A DNA stretch of 64,000 nt from Dasyornis broadbenti (taxonomy: Eukaryota; Chordata; Aves; Passeriformes; Dasyornithidae). This document shows, one piece after another, positions 13,601-26,432 of this stretch (position 1 is the stretch's first letter; every line of letters begins with the position of its first letter). The notes beneath the pieces are model-generated. The model was not told the DNA's origin and ran no database searches. It saw only the letters and a list, made by a program, of their open reading frames with translations. Made by a program: the position numbers and the translations under genes. Location of the stretch: assembly GCA_013397935.1 (NCBI GenBank), contig VZRN01005622.1:2394645-2458644 (forward strand), written 5' to 3'.

Positions 13601-16600
13601 TTTTCTGGTTCCTTCCTGTGCTTCAGTAATAAACTTAGGTTCTCTGGTCCTCCACCACAGCCATCTTTTTAGTGCTCTAATTTCTTGACTCACTAACTGA
13701 TAAACAATTTGAATGACATAGTACTAGGGTTGTTTTCTGAAGAGCTTTTCCTATTTTCTATCTTCCAGTGTTGTAGTAAATTAAGGTTATATAGACACAG
13801 CTGCTGCCTGCTCCAAGCGTGTTTAGAGTGTCAAGGTAGGCTGGATGTTCAAATCTGAAGGTTGGGTCAGAGAGCTCCTGCCATCAGTAGTACACTTGTT
13901 TTTCTCTTGTACAATGTACACCTTATTCTCCTTCATGAACAATGGTTTGAAGCTATACCCTTATTCTAATTTACGTCAGCATTGGATGTAAATGGAAACG
14001 TTATTTATATCATTGTAGGTAGAGACATCCATTCTTATATTTGGTCATACGTCTATCATGGATATATTTAATGTCCGAGCTGAACAAGATATGGAAAATT
14101 ATATTAGGAATATCTCTTCTCTTGGGTTTTCCAGGTGAACACCATCAATCTTTTCCTGTAAGCCATACCCAGGGGATCCTGGGCACTCAGAATCAGTAGG
14201 ATGCTGCAGTTCTCTGGCTGCAGAATTGGTCTTCATAGGAAAATTTTGCTTTTCCTCCCACAGTCAACAAGGTCATGGACTGCTTTTCTGAGAGTTACCC
14301 AGGCTAAACTGTGTGTTAGAAATTCTCGCCCAAATAGTTCATAACAGAGTTCAAATACAGCGCTCAGCAAACATTAGCTTTAGTGCTGTGGTCTGCTGGC
14401 TGAGAATTACACTTCCAGCTATCATTTAAACAGAAGTTTAAACAGAGGTATTCCCTTAGTCCAACACAAAACCACCCAATTATTAAAATGATAGAAAATG
14501 ATGTGCAGTCTGGAGAAAAGAGTTGTGATCATATGTTTGAGTGTTTTAGTGAACATTAATCATTCAATGCTCTGCCAAGACCTCTCCTTCTCTTTGTTGA
14601 CATGGTCATTTCTAATTTAGGTTGTACTTGGTACAAAACTTTTCAGCACCTTATGGGCTGTGGATCATCTTTGGTCTTCAATTGGGAAATCTTCATTCTG
14701 TGATGTCAGATTGTGGAAGAAACTTAACAATAATACCAGTAACTAATCTGTAAACAATATGTTTCTAAAAGACAGAACTTTAGGGGCATCACATGCAGGA
14801 TTTGACTTTTATTTGATCCATGCCTTTTTTAAAGTCCTGCTTCTTCCATACCTTTTTAAATCCCCACTTTGTTGTCATAGAGTCATAAATGTGAAGGCTG
14901 AATTAAGGAATACAAGGAAACGTTTTTTTTTTTCTGAGGAACTTTCAGCCTTTCTAGATACTGGAAGTGAGCCTAGCAAAAGTCTCAGAGGAAACACTAC
15001 AGTAGCATAACAGTAAGTTTTGCCATGTCTAAACACTCTATTTCTCCGAGTCTCGCTTACTTGACACTCAGATATAGAGGACAAGGCACTTAAAATTTAA
15101 GTGAGGTGAGGTCTAGAAATGAAGACTATATTTTGACCAATAACATCTAAATATAGCATGATTCTAGTAAAAAAAGGAAAAAATGTCCCAGAGAAAGAGC
15201 TGTTTCTCCTTATTTTTAATTCTTTGAGTTTTCTCTTTTTTTTTCTCTTAGTAGTTTTAAGTTCAAAAACTTAATACCTTTTGCAGAAAAAAATCCACAA
15301 TATTACAATAGCAAAAACACCATGTCCTTTATAATGGAACACCTATTCAGGATATCAGTAAGTTAGATGAGCCTTTCATAAAAGCATAACAAAAAAACGG
15401 GAGAGCTGTGCTTATCATCTATAGGAACACCTCCCAGACAAATTACAAATAAGGTCAGCTCTCATACTGCATTCCATTTCACTGGCTTCTTCAAATATAT
15501 AGAAAAGGATGTTGAGCATGCCCACGATCTGGATTAAATCAGGAAGGTCATCTAAAGACAGATTTAGATCTAAGGAGAACTAGGACTTAGAAAATTCACT
15601 TTAATCTGGCCTGCAATACAGTAACAGCTTTGTAAAGAATGTCATTTGAGTGACTTCTGAATGCTGCTGTTTGGAAATAAAAGTTCTTCGGGGTTCTTTA
15701 TTTCTGCTGACAGGAGTCTCCCCTTCTTTTTATTAGATGGTTTAAAAGAAAAATTGTTTTGCAAACCAAAGCATGCAGGAAGTAAAGTAATTCCATGAAA
15801 ACTAATCATGGAAAAAAATATTATTTCCATATTCTTCCTTCATTCTCCTCTGCCTTTAAGGGAAAAGGAAAACCCCACTAACATTACATGATTAAAATAA
15901 TTCTCCTGGAAGAAAAAAGATTCTGCATGAAATGTGGCCTTGTGTTGCTTTTAACATGAAATTGCATCAAGCTGTGACAGGGATAGAGTAGAGACAGTGA
16001 ATTCAGCGGATGTTCCATTTTGTTTGGCCTGTAGTGGTATTTGCTATAAAATGAAAGGGCCTGAAGTTCTCCTGTGTGGTACTAAAACCTTGAGGACAAG
16101 ATATTCAAGTAAAAACAAATCAGAACCAAAAGCCAGAGCCCAAAACAAGCCAGAAGGGCTCTTTCAGTCATCAGCTGGAAGAAAGATGATCATGGTAATC
16201 TGGTTTGGGTTTTTACCTGATTGTTATATAATTAATCCTCTCTGCACCTCCTTCCAAGGCTCTCTTTCCAGCATAGTTGAAGAACATGAGGAATCAGGCC
16301 AGGTGGAAAGCAGACCACTTCCCCACGCTTTGAATACAGAGTTACTACTTTGTGTAACTTCCTTGTGTGTTACAAAATGAACCTTCAGATGCTGAGCTGA
16401 GCTCTCTCCATTAGTCATTCATGATACTGGAATAGTCCAGGTGGAGCTATTTTGGGGGCCAAGATCTTGATAACAACTAGTTCCTCTTCAAAATGCTTCA
16501 GAGCATTCCCTTTTGCGTCTGTATTTTCATCCCAGCCATGATTTCTGGGTGAAGCCTCAAGCTCAAGTCTCCTTGTCTTTGGGATCTGCTCTGCAGCACG

Positions 16601-16870
16601 TTCGCTTCACTGTGAAATAAGCATGAACTGAAGAGCTGCTATGAATGGGCCCTTTTCCAGAATAGAGGCCTTCCCTTAATATTCAGAGCAGCCTTTCTAA
16701 CTGGCCCCTGTGATTATTGTCTAAACACAAATAGCTCTCCTTATAAAATTGCCAGTATAGTGGATAACATGAGTTTTTCCTCACAAGCTGTTAAATCAGT
16801 CATGCGAGTGAAACTGAAGTTCTGCATCCAGATCTGTAGGAAGTTTGAAGCACAAACTGGATGAAACTTA
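10601..16870. other. Non-genic unique DNA
   Basis: No gene or dispersed repeat was recognised. The stretch includes T runs at 11054-11078. It also has a short C-rich patch near 12521-12537 whose complement carries closely spaced G runs (6, 4 and 3), a possible but unproven G-quadruplex site. Several donor-like sites occur (for example near 13455 and 13833) without convincing acceptors. The 127-codon frame at 15997-16380 starts on GTG and has no recognisable motif. Confidence 0.55.
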
Positions 16871-16871
16871 C

Positions 16872-16993
16872 TTGGATTTAGGTTTTCCTTTCTTCCTGTT
16901 CTTTTGGACTCACACGTGTTCTCACATATGCCATATGAGTATGGTAAAGCAGAGCCAAAAATTAAAGTGATAGTTAGTGTGCCATTTTTTTTT
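16872..16993 (-). other. Candidate exon, very tentative
   Basis: On the minus strand a T-rich stretch ending in ttggcag (acceptor-like) is followed by 122 bases and then CCAA|gtaagt, a strong donor. One frame is open throughout and continues on both sides (97 codons in all, 17034-16741). The interior holds a hydrophobic stretch (LTITLIFGSALPY) followed by a Cys- and Lys-rich part. The first bases of the would-be exon are a nine-base A run. I recognise no protein. Strong donor strings occur many times by chance in 64 kb, so this is a pointer rather than a call. Confidence 0.08.
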
Positions 16994-16999
16994 CTGCCA

Positions 17000-19900
17000 A
17001 AATTAAAATTGTTTGGCCCTACATGCTTACACAAGATGTTACTGCTTTTAGTTTAGGCCCTTATTGTAGTAATAACTTATCTCTGATAATTTGTTTCTGA
17101 GGGTACTGAAACCAGGATTTGCATAGAGAAATGGTTTCAGTCAGAGGACAGTTAGAGGGTTGATTTAGGAATTAGGTGATGTAAATTTGTGTCCACTGTT
17201 AGCCCGTGATGAGTTGTTCGCTGCTGTGCTTTCTCACTTCAGCAGCAGGGAATCTGTGATCAGTAACAATACCAGCTATTCAACCTGGCTTCAGCTGTCT
17301 TCCAAACTTCATCTTCAAGCAAACTCCTTTGCACTTACATTTTATACGTCTCAGTCTTTGTATTTTTCCTGCTTAGCTAAATGCTAACTTTCTGTTATTA
17401 GAAATGAAACAACTTCATCTGGCAAACTCCATTGTCACATTTTGATTGTAGTTGCACTGCTAGGTCTCCTGAGGAATGCCCTTCCTGTGAGAGGCAAGGG
17501 AACCTCAATACCTCACAGGGTATTCTCACATCCTCTCTGTTTAAGTCATAAATGATATTCACCAGGAAGAGCATTGAGTGCTCCATTAATGACATTAAAT
17601 CCACTCCATAGATCTAGCTATTTCCCAAAACCTTGTCGGGCTACATGAGGGTTTTCACAAGGTTCATCAGGCTACGGATCATGCCTGAGCAGGCTTTGGT
17701 CTCAGAAAAGTTTGATACCACTCAAAACCACTGCATCATCCAGCTTTCCTTCAACTATCTATACCAGTGTCCTTGTCAGATGACTATTGGTGGGCAAGGA
17801 GAGGAACACAACAGTTGTCTGTTTCTTGGGCCACTTGAAAGCCATAGCTAGATGCATTTTTAAATTGTACTGAAAAATTGTGCTTCTTAATACCCTTAGC
17901 GATTGCACTGTAATTAGTGTGTTTTAATTACGCATCAAATAAGTTATTGTTTTCTCCCAGTGTATTCATCTCTCAACAATATCTCTTCAGCAGTAGCTGC
18001 ATCAAAAATAAAATTATTTTCACAGCAAAGGTGTATTGAAAAAGAGAAAAATTTCCCACAACAAAAATCAGTGTTAACTTTGCTACGATTGGCCTGGTTG
18101 AGGAGTGACACTCGATAATCAATAACAACAGAAAACATTGGGTGGGGGGGAAAGCATGACACACATCCCAAGAGGAATAATAAAGTATGCCCTGCTTATA
18201 TGGTTAATCTGCTCTGTAGGCTTGCTCTGCAAATTTAAGGAAGATTAAATTTCAGATATGCTGTTTCTTGTTTTTTCTGGCAACAATAAACTTCAATTTG
18301 AAGGAGGTGGGGGAGGGAGAGGCTGAGTGGGTAGAAAGAGCCACAGTAAAGTGTCTGCTGTCCATGTAGTTTTGCCAGACTGCTGTCTCAATTGAGAGCT
18401 GTGATCGAGATTTATTGGGCTTAAAATATGAAACAGACCTTTCATGTTGGAATTCTAAATATCTTCTTAAGCAGTAGTGAGTACCACCAAATGCTTAAAG
18501 GCAACACACTGGAGTTCAAATCCACACAATAGTTTCTTCTCTCTTGTGAGCCAGCAGATTGTAGGAATCTTGCTCCATCTTCCTATTTTTGAGCTGGGGA
18601 AAGAGTATGTTGAATGTTATTATCATTGTCTAAAAATCATTTTGTCTTTTTGTATTAGATTTTGGCTCACATGGTCAAGATTGCTTCTATTTGAACGTGT
18701 GCATGGAATGGGCAGGTTTATCACTTAAGTTAATAAAGAAAATGCTTGAATGCGTGTAAGATGTTTGAATCTTGGTAGCACATTTTACTAAACTCTTAGT
18801 TCTGTAGTGGGAGCAGGAACAGCTTGGAAAAGATCTGGGCTATTTGTTTCATGCCATTTTGCCAGCCTCCTGTTCTTCTGTTATGCCAACAGCGATGTTC
18901 TATGGGAAAAATAAAGCTGCCTGCTGGAGAAATTGAATCCAGAGCCAAAGTTTCCTCTGTGAACCTCAGGGGTTAGAGAACAAAATGTAAAACCTGCCTT
19001 CTCTCACTATCACTATGCTTTATAAGTATATTCAGAAGAACTCCTCTTCTCCTTCAGTTTATTTAGTAGGTGCAGCAATGAGAATATATTAGGATTATTA
19101 GGCTGTACAGCGTTGTTTATGCTGAGATCTGACTAGGCTGCAGGTCAGATAGTGGTTATGTTGAATTTTTGGTATCAAAGATTTGATTATTGCAGAGTTC
19201 GATCATTGAATGGAGTTCCAACCAGCAATTAAAGCCTGGATAACAGTTTTTTAGTGGCTTGTAAGAAATGGGTCTCCAGTAGCAGTTCTGCCAATAACAT
19301 GCTGACCAAGTGTTGAGTGTCCATTGCACAAGTGCTCAAGGACTTTGTTTTCACCATCTGTCCCAGGGGCACAAGGTAAGAGAGAAAACTTCTTAGGTTT
19401 TGAGAGAATAAGTACTACAAGCCATAGGAAAAAGAACAAGTAGAAATGTCTATATTTCTCCCTCCTTCACAAAGCATATCACTTAGAAAGGATGAAAGAG
19501 GTTGAGAAGAGTAGAAAAGTCCCTTTCTCTGCTGGCTGGTAGATATACAACATCTGATCCACAGGATTCATCACCTGAATTGGGTTTCTTCTCTGAAGAT
19601 GTTGCATTTCAAGATGCTCAAAAGACTCTTACATCGCTTTTCATTGCCAGGTACAACCTTTCAGAAATTAGGCTATTCCTGATTTCATTGTTCTGTGTTA
19701 GACTTCCATAGTAGACTAACATGGATGCAGAATCCCAGTGGTCTTGCTCTAAGCAATTCAGTTGTTAACTCCTGAAATAAACAATATAGACATGACTCCT
19801 TGGGTTGAAAAAGCCACCAGTGAGATCTTGAAGGTGTTATCCAGACTGTTTCTAGCTTGGGATTTGATAATGCCTGCAATGCAAGGACAATTCAGAAGTG

Positions 19901-22130
19901 CTTTAATTCCTCATGCTTTGGAATTTTGCATCAAGAATGTAACACACAGGTGCTCTGTAGTTTGCCCTTCTAGGGGAAAAACTGGTAAATTGAATTTAGA
20001 TTTGCTTAAAATAGCTTGAGATGTTTTTAGCTGAAGGATGATGACAATTTGGAAGTTGACTATAATCTTGTGAAGGATTCTTCACTCTGTGGTTCACTTG
20101 CCATCGCTGCTCCAGAGCCCAGATCTGCTAACATTCCAGGCATGCTGCAGAGCTCATAATTTGCACTGTATTTCGACTCGGAGTGGGTTGAAGAGTGATG
20201 AAGACAGAATGGATTCACTCTAATTGTTGTTTATTTTAATCAGTTATCGATCTCTTCTAGCTTGGATAGTCTTCACTGGGCAGGTCATTTATGGTTTTGT
20301 GTTGTGAGCTTTGTTCCTTTTCTTTACTTGCGTTAGAGCAAAATCCATTTTCCTCATTACCTGGACAAAACATCCTTGCAGAATGTATGTCACTTTTGTC
20401 TGTCATAGGTGGTATTTCTAGTCATGATAAAATTACCTTGTTTCTCCAAAATGAGTGTATGATTTTCTTTATACCATACTTTATACACTGATTCTGTCAG
20501 GATACAAAAAGTACTGCTTAACAGTTAGCAAATTTCATGTGAATAAAGAGACCATGGAAATCCAAAGCCACTATGAATGCTATAAGAATGGAGAAATATG
20601 AGTTTTTCATGCATAAAAAGCTCTGTAGATGTGCTGCATTATTCAATCATCATCACTGGAGGAAAGCTTAAGGTTTGCTGCAGAGTAAATAATAAATAAA
20701 TTGCACGTAAAAGAAGGAAAAACACAGAGAAAGCTCCATGTGTGTTTGATTTATTCTCTGATTTGATACGCACAACTGAGTAGCTGGTGGTCCAATTATT
20801 GGTCAAAAATGTTAGGTCTGGAATAACGAACATACTTTGGACTCATTGCATTCCCCTATGCAATGACCCTGATCCACTTTTCATTTCTTGTGTAATGTAT
20901 GCTGCGTGGCACTATAGCTCCACAGTGGTCTGACATTTGCATTGGCAGCAGTAGGATTCCTGGATATGGGGAGAATGACAATAGCTGGTGTGGGAAGGAA
21001 TGGGTGACAGTCAGGACACTAAACAGATGTAAAATATCTTGTCATTCCTCTTAACAGCTGTCAATCACAGTCCCTTACTAAATCAGACACCCCTGAGGGT
21101 GAGAGGCTCTGTTGTCTTGTCATCTTCACAGAATCTTCCCAGCAGGAAGCATGGTGGGACAGCTTACCTGGGGAACCCCAGCTTCTGCAACCTATAGCTT
21201 TTTAGACAAGTCTAAAAACAAACAAGCACGGAAAGTGGGAGCTCCTTTCTCTTTAGGAAGGATTCTTGGCACACATGGCCTCACTGGAGAACTGGACACA
21301 ATGGAATTAGCATCCAATTTGTATCAATTCCCATCAGGGTCATATCAGCTCGTGTTATCCTATTAGCTTGCAGCAGCTAGAGAGGCAAACAGATGGGTCT
21401 GTGTTCTGAAGACCAGGACAAAGCCTTGTTATGCTTTTCCCCCCCTCTTCCCTCCAATGGGATTACAGTGGTCCCTGTTGTCTCTCTTTGTTTCAGCACT
21501 CCTTGATTGACAATACCCTGGGAGATGTCACTGTCCTTGCTCCATGCATTGTAATAGCCTGGAGTACCAAGGGCGCTTTAGGACCTTCGTCCCCTCTTTT
21601 TTTTCAGGTGTTGTAAACATCTGTCACTGCACCACAATGACGACCTCTTGTTGAGCTTCCATGTCTGATGCTCTATCACTCAGCCTCTGAGGAAGATGCA
21701 AGAGAAAACTTTAGGTAGTGACATGAATAGAGGGCAAAGAAATAGGGCAACTTTATTATGGACTATCATCTCAAAGTAGCATGTGTGGAATGTCAATTTA
21801 ATAATAGAATTGACAGCTTTTCTCTGGTTTCCGCAATGCCACAAGAGTTTCTTTGACAGTTTAAAAAATAGGCCCTTTGTGGCAGTCAGTGAGTGCCACT
21901 ACATACATTTGTGAATGCCCTGCATAACTGAGATTCCCCCAAATGCCACTGTCCTAAGACCAGCCCCGAGAATCCTACTGCTTTGACTCAGGGTAGTGGT
22001 GCATGGAAATCTGGTGAACCTAAGCAATGTAAAATATGGCATACAGTAGCTGGGAGGATGCAGAATAACCAAAGAGATGCTGAGTTACCATTCTGTCAGA
22101 AGGGAGTTTCTAAATCAAAGAGGATGTACG
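17000..22130. other. Non-genic unique DNA
   Basis: I see nothing coding. It contains two perfect ATTTGCAT octamers (17117-17124 and 20935-20942). A plus-strand aag|gtaaga donor-like site near 19373 has a usable acceptor only nine bases upstream. Stops are frequent in all frames. Confidence 0.55.
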
Positions 22131-22134
22131 TGCC

Positions 22135-22509
22135 ATGGCAAAAGTTGTTAAACAGATGGCAATAAATTTTCAGATCTCTGATGACAATTTTCTTCCCATT
22201 TTTCATTCAATGAGCCCTCACAGAAAGCTTCCACTTGTTCACCATAGAAAAAAACTAGTGACAGAACTAGAGGTTCATAACTTTTTCTCCCATTTTTTTA
22301 AAAAAGGTGAAAAAAATAGAAAGACAGAAATGTACATGAGTTTTGTCTGGTTTGTTTTTTCATTTGGGGAATACATTCTAACCAGTTCCTCTGGTTTTGT
22401 GTTCATGAGTACAGCTGCTCTAGAAAGCAAGGGACATAATCTGGGGAATAATATTGCTCCTCTACAGGCTGCAAACACAAGAATAAATCAGAGATCTCTC
22501 TTTTTTTAA
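22135..22509 (+). other. Unrecognised 124-residue open frame with strong ATG context
   Basis: The frame begins at an ATG in the context gccatgg, close to the favoured vertebrate start context, and runs 124 codons in AT-rich DNA where stops should be frequent. The first third is mixed and basic. The middle has a Lys- and Phe-rich part encoded by A/T runs, followed by an aromatic hydrophobic stretch near residues 69-76 (SFVWFVFS). The frame ends in a T-run-encoded LFF. I recognise no family and see no upstream promoter or nearby polyadenylation evidence that I would rely on. A 67-codon frame on the opposite strand is also open. It may be chance. Confidence 0.1.
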
Positions 22510-25500
22510 TGTGTTCTTTTCAGTGTTGAATCTGACATGAATTATCTTAGCAGAGACCAAGGCATGTTTCATAACCTTTGCAATTCTAAACCCATGAACT
22601 TAGAGATTTTTAATTATAACTCTAAAATGACAAGTAGATAGATACCACACCTTTGTTTTGGTGTCCGCTGAGGAATTTTTCTTCCTTTTTTGAGGAACAG
22701 ACTCATTCTAGTAAAGAAAAGGTGACTGACCAGAGTGGAAAACAGGATCAAATTAAAACAGTAATGTCTGTATTTTGGAAATGATAATTTACCTTTCTCC
22801 ACGGGCATGGACTTTATAATTAATTTTGGCTTATAAGTTTGGACAGTTTATTTGTCTGGAAATCTAACAAGAGAGTCATCCAACTAGCTTTTGCTAATTT
22901 TCCTGTAACAGTTTCCCCAATATATACTGACAAATATACGGGAAACACATAACTATATGGAAAAAAAAAAAAAACCATTTCCTTACCACTTGGTGCTTTA
23001 GTAAAATTGGTTCTCCTTCATAGATGCAATTTACAGTGACTGGTTGAAATTGAAAAGAAGTGAAGTCAAGGAAAACTTGTCAAAACTGAGAGCCCTTATA
23101 CACCCATACAGCAAAGTGAAGCAAACAATCTTTGTTTATTCGCTGTGATGTGTTGGGAGAAAGCAATAATTGAGTCTGAATGAAAATTCATTTGTTCAAA
23201 TGAGCTGCAAAATAGCCTTAAGTTTTCCTCCTGTAGCAATTTCATGAGGAAAGCAAATACTTGTGTCTGTTATGAGATTTGTCCCATTTCTCAAATGCCA
23301 GACACACATACTCTAAGTCAGACTATTTGGTAACTTTGTAAATTTGGAATTGAATAGCACTTGGACTTATGACAGAAAGATAGCTTAAGGATGTGTTCAT
23401 TCTTCTGGAAGGAAGGGATCTTTCAAGTCCTCTGTGGTGTTAAAATTTACCAATAGGTGCAGTCTCTTTTCTTTTTTGTGTGAAAGTTTTATGCATTATG
23501 AAACAGAAGTCTTCCATTCCCTGGTTCTCAGAGCTTAACATGAATGCTCCTTCTGTGATTCTTTCATTTATTATAGCTTAGAATTAGAACATTAGTGCAC
23601 TCATCAAATGCACTTTACAGAGTTTGTTTCCCTTTTAAACAGTCAATATCTTTGAAGTGAAAGCTTAAGTCAGACAAGCTTAGCTGAAAAAAAAGGCATA
23701 GCATTGCAGTGCTGTCACTACGAGGAGCTGAACCACAGCCAGTTTAGGCAGTGTTATATCATTGGAATTAAACTGGTTTCCTGTCCTCTTGAGAGAAAGT
23801 CTTTAAAAAAGAGAGCGAATAAGAAAACAATATTCTTCTTGTTTGACTTTTCAGCTTTATGGCCCTGTGCAGTCCCTCTGTCACTTCCATCATCCAAAGA
23901 AATGTGTTTCTTTGTTTAGGCATCCAGGACTTCTAATTGGATGTTGTCTCTACTTCTGGCTACATTGCATGAGGTACCTGTGTCGTGCTCTGTGGTGTTT
24001 AGCACAAACCGATCCCCATGGTAGCTGCAAGAGAGGTTCTGTCACTGGTGGAATAAAACTCTCTTAGAATAATTTTTTTTTTTTNNNNNNNNNNNNNNNN
24101 NNNNNNNNNNNNNNNNNNNNNTTTTTTTTGTCAGAGGCTGCGGTCTGAATGGAAGAGCACAGCATTGGACCTTTCAGGGCTGTGTCCATGACACCGCCAG
24201 AAACTAGCTGGCCTTGACAGGCTTTTTCCTGGGCCATAAAATTTGGTACAGAGTGTGCTTGTAAGCCCAACCTACTCCTGGTGCAATCTATTCCTTCCAA
24301 AGTGTTAAGATCAAAATGCCCTGTACTGGATGGATACAAATGCTCTCCAAATACCCTTTTTTGGTTTTTTGGAGTCTAGAAAGACAGAGAAGGCATGAAT
24401 TAAGTTTTGGATCTGATCATGTTTTGAGGGGCTGACAGGACAAAGAAAACCAGACAGTCTAGTCCTTACTCATGCCCCTCTGGTCACAAAAAAAATCAGT
24501 TCAAGGAACAACTAAGAGCACATTTCTGAGAGTTTTAGTCTGCTTCCTGTGTGTAAACAGAAGAAAAAGAAGACTTTATCAGAAATGTTGCTCACAAAAT
24601 AGTTTGTCTATATCTAATATGGAGACAAGGTTTCAGTCAGCTTGACCTCACAGTTAAATAAGGCTGGTGGTCTCAATCTGACACCTAATCAGTATTTCCC
24701 CACCTTGCCATTATACTGTCTGCAGTTTGGCAGGGTCTGTGATTTCTCCTCAGGAGACCCCAAGTTGTGCAACACTGAGGCTCATTTGGGCTGGGAGAGG
24801 AAACTCAGCTGAGCTCCAAAGGGAAGTTTGCAGAGGCTCCATCCACGCTCAGCCACCACCATCGGTCTCATATTTTCACCACTAAACTGAAAAATAACTA
24901 ATGCAAGCCTGGAGAGTGCGGCTTAGCTTCAGAGCAACGGAACATAGCTTGCAACAGTTGTGGAGACTGAACTCCAAGCGAACTGTGAGAAGCTTCCAGG
25001 GCACAGCTGTTCCCCCAGCGCCCATTTGCTCCGTGCCTGGAAGGTTGCTGGACTCCTCACAACTGCTAATTGGTAATGATAGCACAGCAAGCAGAGCAGA
25101 GAGTCTGAGCCTTTGTAAAGCTCTCCACAAGTGCCAGTAAAGCCACTCTGGAGTAAAGTGCTTGACATCCCAATTCACAGAATTAATTTTGCACATTTTA
25201 TCTATGGGGAGAGAACAAGGTTTTTCAGATTAACAATAGTTTTCATATCCTTATTCTTCAGTTTTTGTGGGCTTTTTTCTTTTAATTTTATTTTAACGTC
25301 ATTACTTTGCTTTACCTGGGTAAAATCAGAGCTTTTGCTGAAGCGTAAAAATTATTTTAAAATGCTTAAAAGTTGTATGTGGGCAAAATGCTAACACTTG
25401 TCACTTCATGACATAAATTGGATGTATTGAATGAAAGGAAAAAAATCCCTTTCAAATAGAGAAATTTCTGTAATCTATCACTTAGGACTTGTATAGTACA

Positions 25501-25560
25501 TGCTTCAGGCACAGGGTGAGATGGTGATGATTGAAAGATATTGGAAAATTAGAGAAAAAC
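22510..25560. other. Non-genic unique DNA with one assembly gap
   Basis: No coding signal is supported. A 14-base A run lies at 22961-22974, and the gap at 24085-24121 sits inside a T tract. Overlapping open frames on both strands around 24882-25196 lie in a slightly GC-richer patch and share no recognisable motif. Confidence 0.55.
24073..24129. repeat. Poly-T tract interrupted by assembly gap (37 N)
   Basis: Twelve T residues lead into N at 24085-24121, and eight T residues follow. The gap most likely hides a long T (or T-rich) run that sequencing or assembly could not resolve. The true length is unknown. The open frame that runs through the N block on the minus strand has no meaning there. 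Confidence 0.9.
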
Positions 25561-25564
25561 TTAC

Positions 25565-25684
25565 CTGAACCAGCACAATGAACAAAATGGTCCACCAAAG
25601 GAATGCAGTTCTAGTCACTGACCAGTAGAAAAGGTGCTGTCCCTGGTTCATCCAGTCTTCGTCCTTGTTTCCCAGCAAGAAGGC
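25565..25684 (-). other. Candidate coding exon with a membrane-helix-like segment
   Basis: Read on the minus strand, cctag precedes 120 bases (40 whole codons) that end in CAG followed by gtaagt, a perfect match to the vertebrate donor consensus. The frame is closed immediately upstream by the TAG that would itself form the acceptor, so openness coincides with the proposed exon. The peptide opens with a charged part (GNKDEDWMNQGQ), followed by an aromatic, Trp-rich segment (LFYWSVTRTAFLWW), then an Ile/Leu/Val/Phe stretch up to the donor. This looks like a loop entering a transmembrane helix. I could not match it to a named membrane protein. The weak points are a poor polypyrimidine tract at the acceptor and the modest length. 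If real, a gene on the minus strand spans part of the window. Confidence 0.22.
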
Positions 25685-25975
25685 CTAGGAATCACACCCC
25701 TGCAGGCTGGCCTCAAACAGATAATTTTCTTACAGAGGATAAAAATTTTGGTCTTCTCTTTTACCCTGAAGGAAACCTTTACTGTCTTATTCTACATTCC
25801 CTTTGCCTAGAGGAAAGCCATGCTCAATTCTTCCTTTATCTTCTAGGCCAACATGAATCCAGTTCTTTCTAACCTTGCAAAATACACATTTTCTGTGCAG
25901 ATTCTGCCATTGTATCCCTTAAAATCCTCTTTCTCCTCTTACATATACTTCATCTTCTTGTTTCTTGCCACTAAT

Positions 25976-26432
25976 ATAGAACCACAGATTCATTTAGGTT
26001 GGAAAAAACCTTTTAAAATTGAGTCCAGCTGTAAACCTTACATGGCCAAGTCCACCACTACGCCGTGTCCCCAAGTGCCACACCCACACTATTTTTGAAC
26101 ACTTCCAACCCTGAGCCTCCTTTTCTCCAGGCTGAGCCCCCACTGGTCCCTCAGCCACTCCTCATCAGACTTGTGCTCCAGACGCTTCCCCAGCTCTGTT
26201 CCCTTTTCTGGACTCACTCCAGCCCCTCAATGTCTTTTTCGAAGTGAGGGGCCCAGAACTGGACACAGGACTCGAGGTGTGGCCTCACCAGTGCCGATAC
26301 AGGGGGACAATCACTGCCCTGCCACACTATTGCGGATCCAGACCAGGATGCCTCTGGCCTTCTTGGCCACCTGGGCACACTCTGGCTCATGTTCAGCCGC
26401 TGTCGCCCAGCATGCCCAGGTCCTTCTCTACC
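25976..26432 (-). mobile_element. CR1 LINE, 3' end, internally deleted remnant
   Basis: The element lies on the minus strand. Its 3' end is at the left, where the plus strand reads as the complement of the CR1 tail (agaaccacagattcatttag, then ggttggaaa). Reading inwards, blocks resembling the CR1 3' untranslated region (ccaagtccaccacta) are followed by the complement of the end of the reverse-transcriptase frame; the residues LSLEKRRLR are visible at 26136-26110. From memory of the family, a stretch of roughly 240 bases that normally separates these two parts is missing near 26105, so I infer an internal deletion. The 5' end is truncated near 26432, as is usual for CR1. No intact reading frame remains. 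The plus-strand open frames across it are antisense artefacts. Family membership is secure; subfamily is not assigned. Confidence 0.9.

Noticed and set aside
24064..24339. Minus-strand frame running through the N block
   Set aside because: The frame depends on unknown bases and on T runs that read as Lys.
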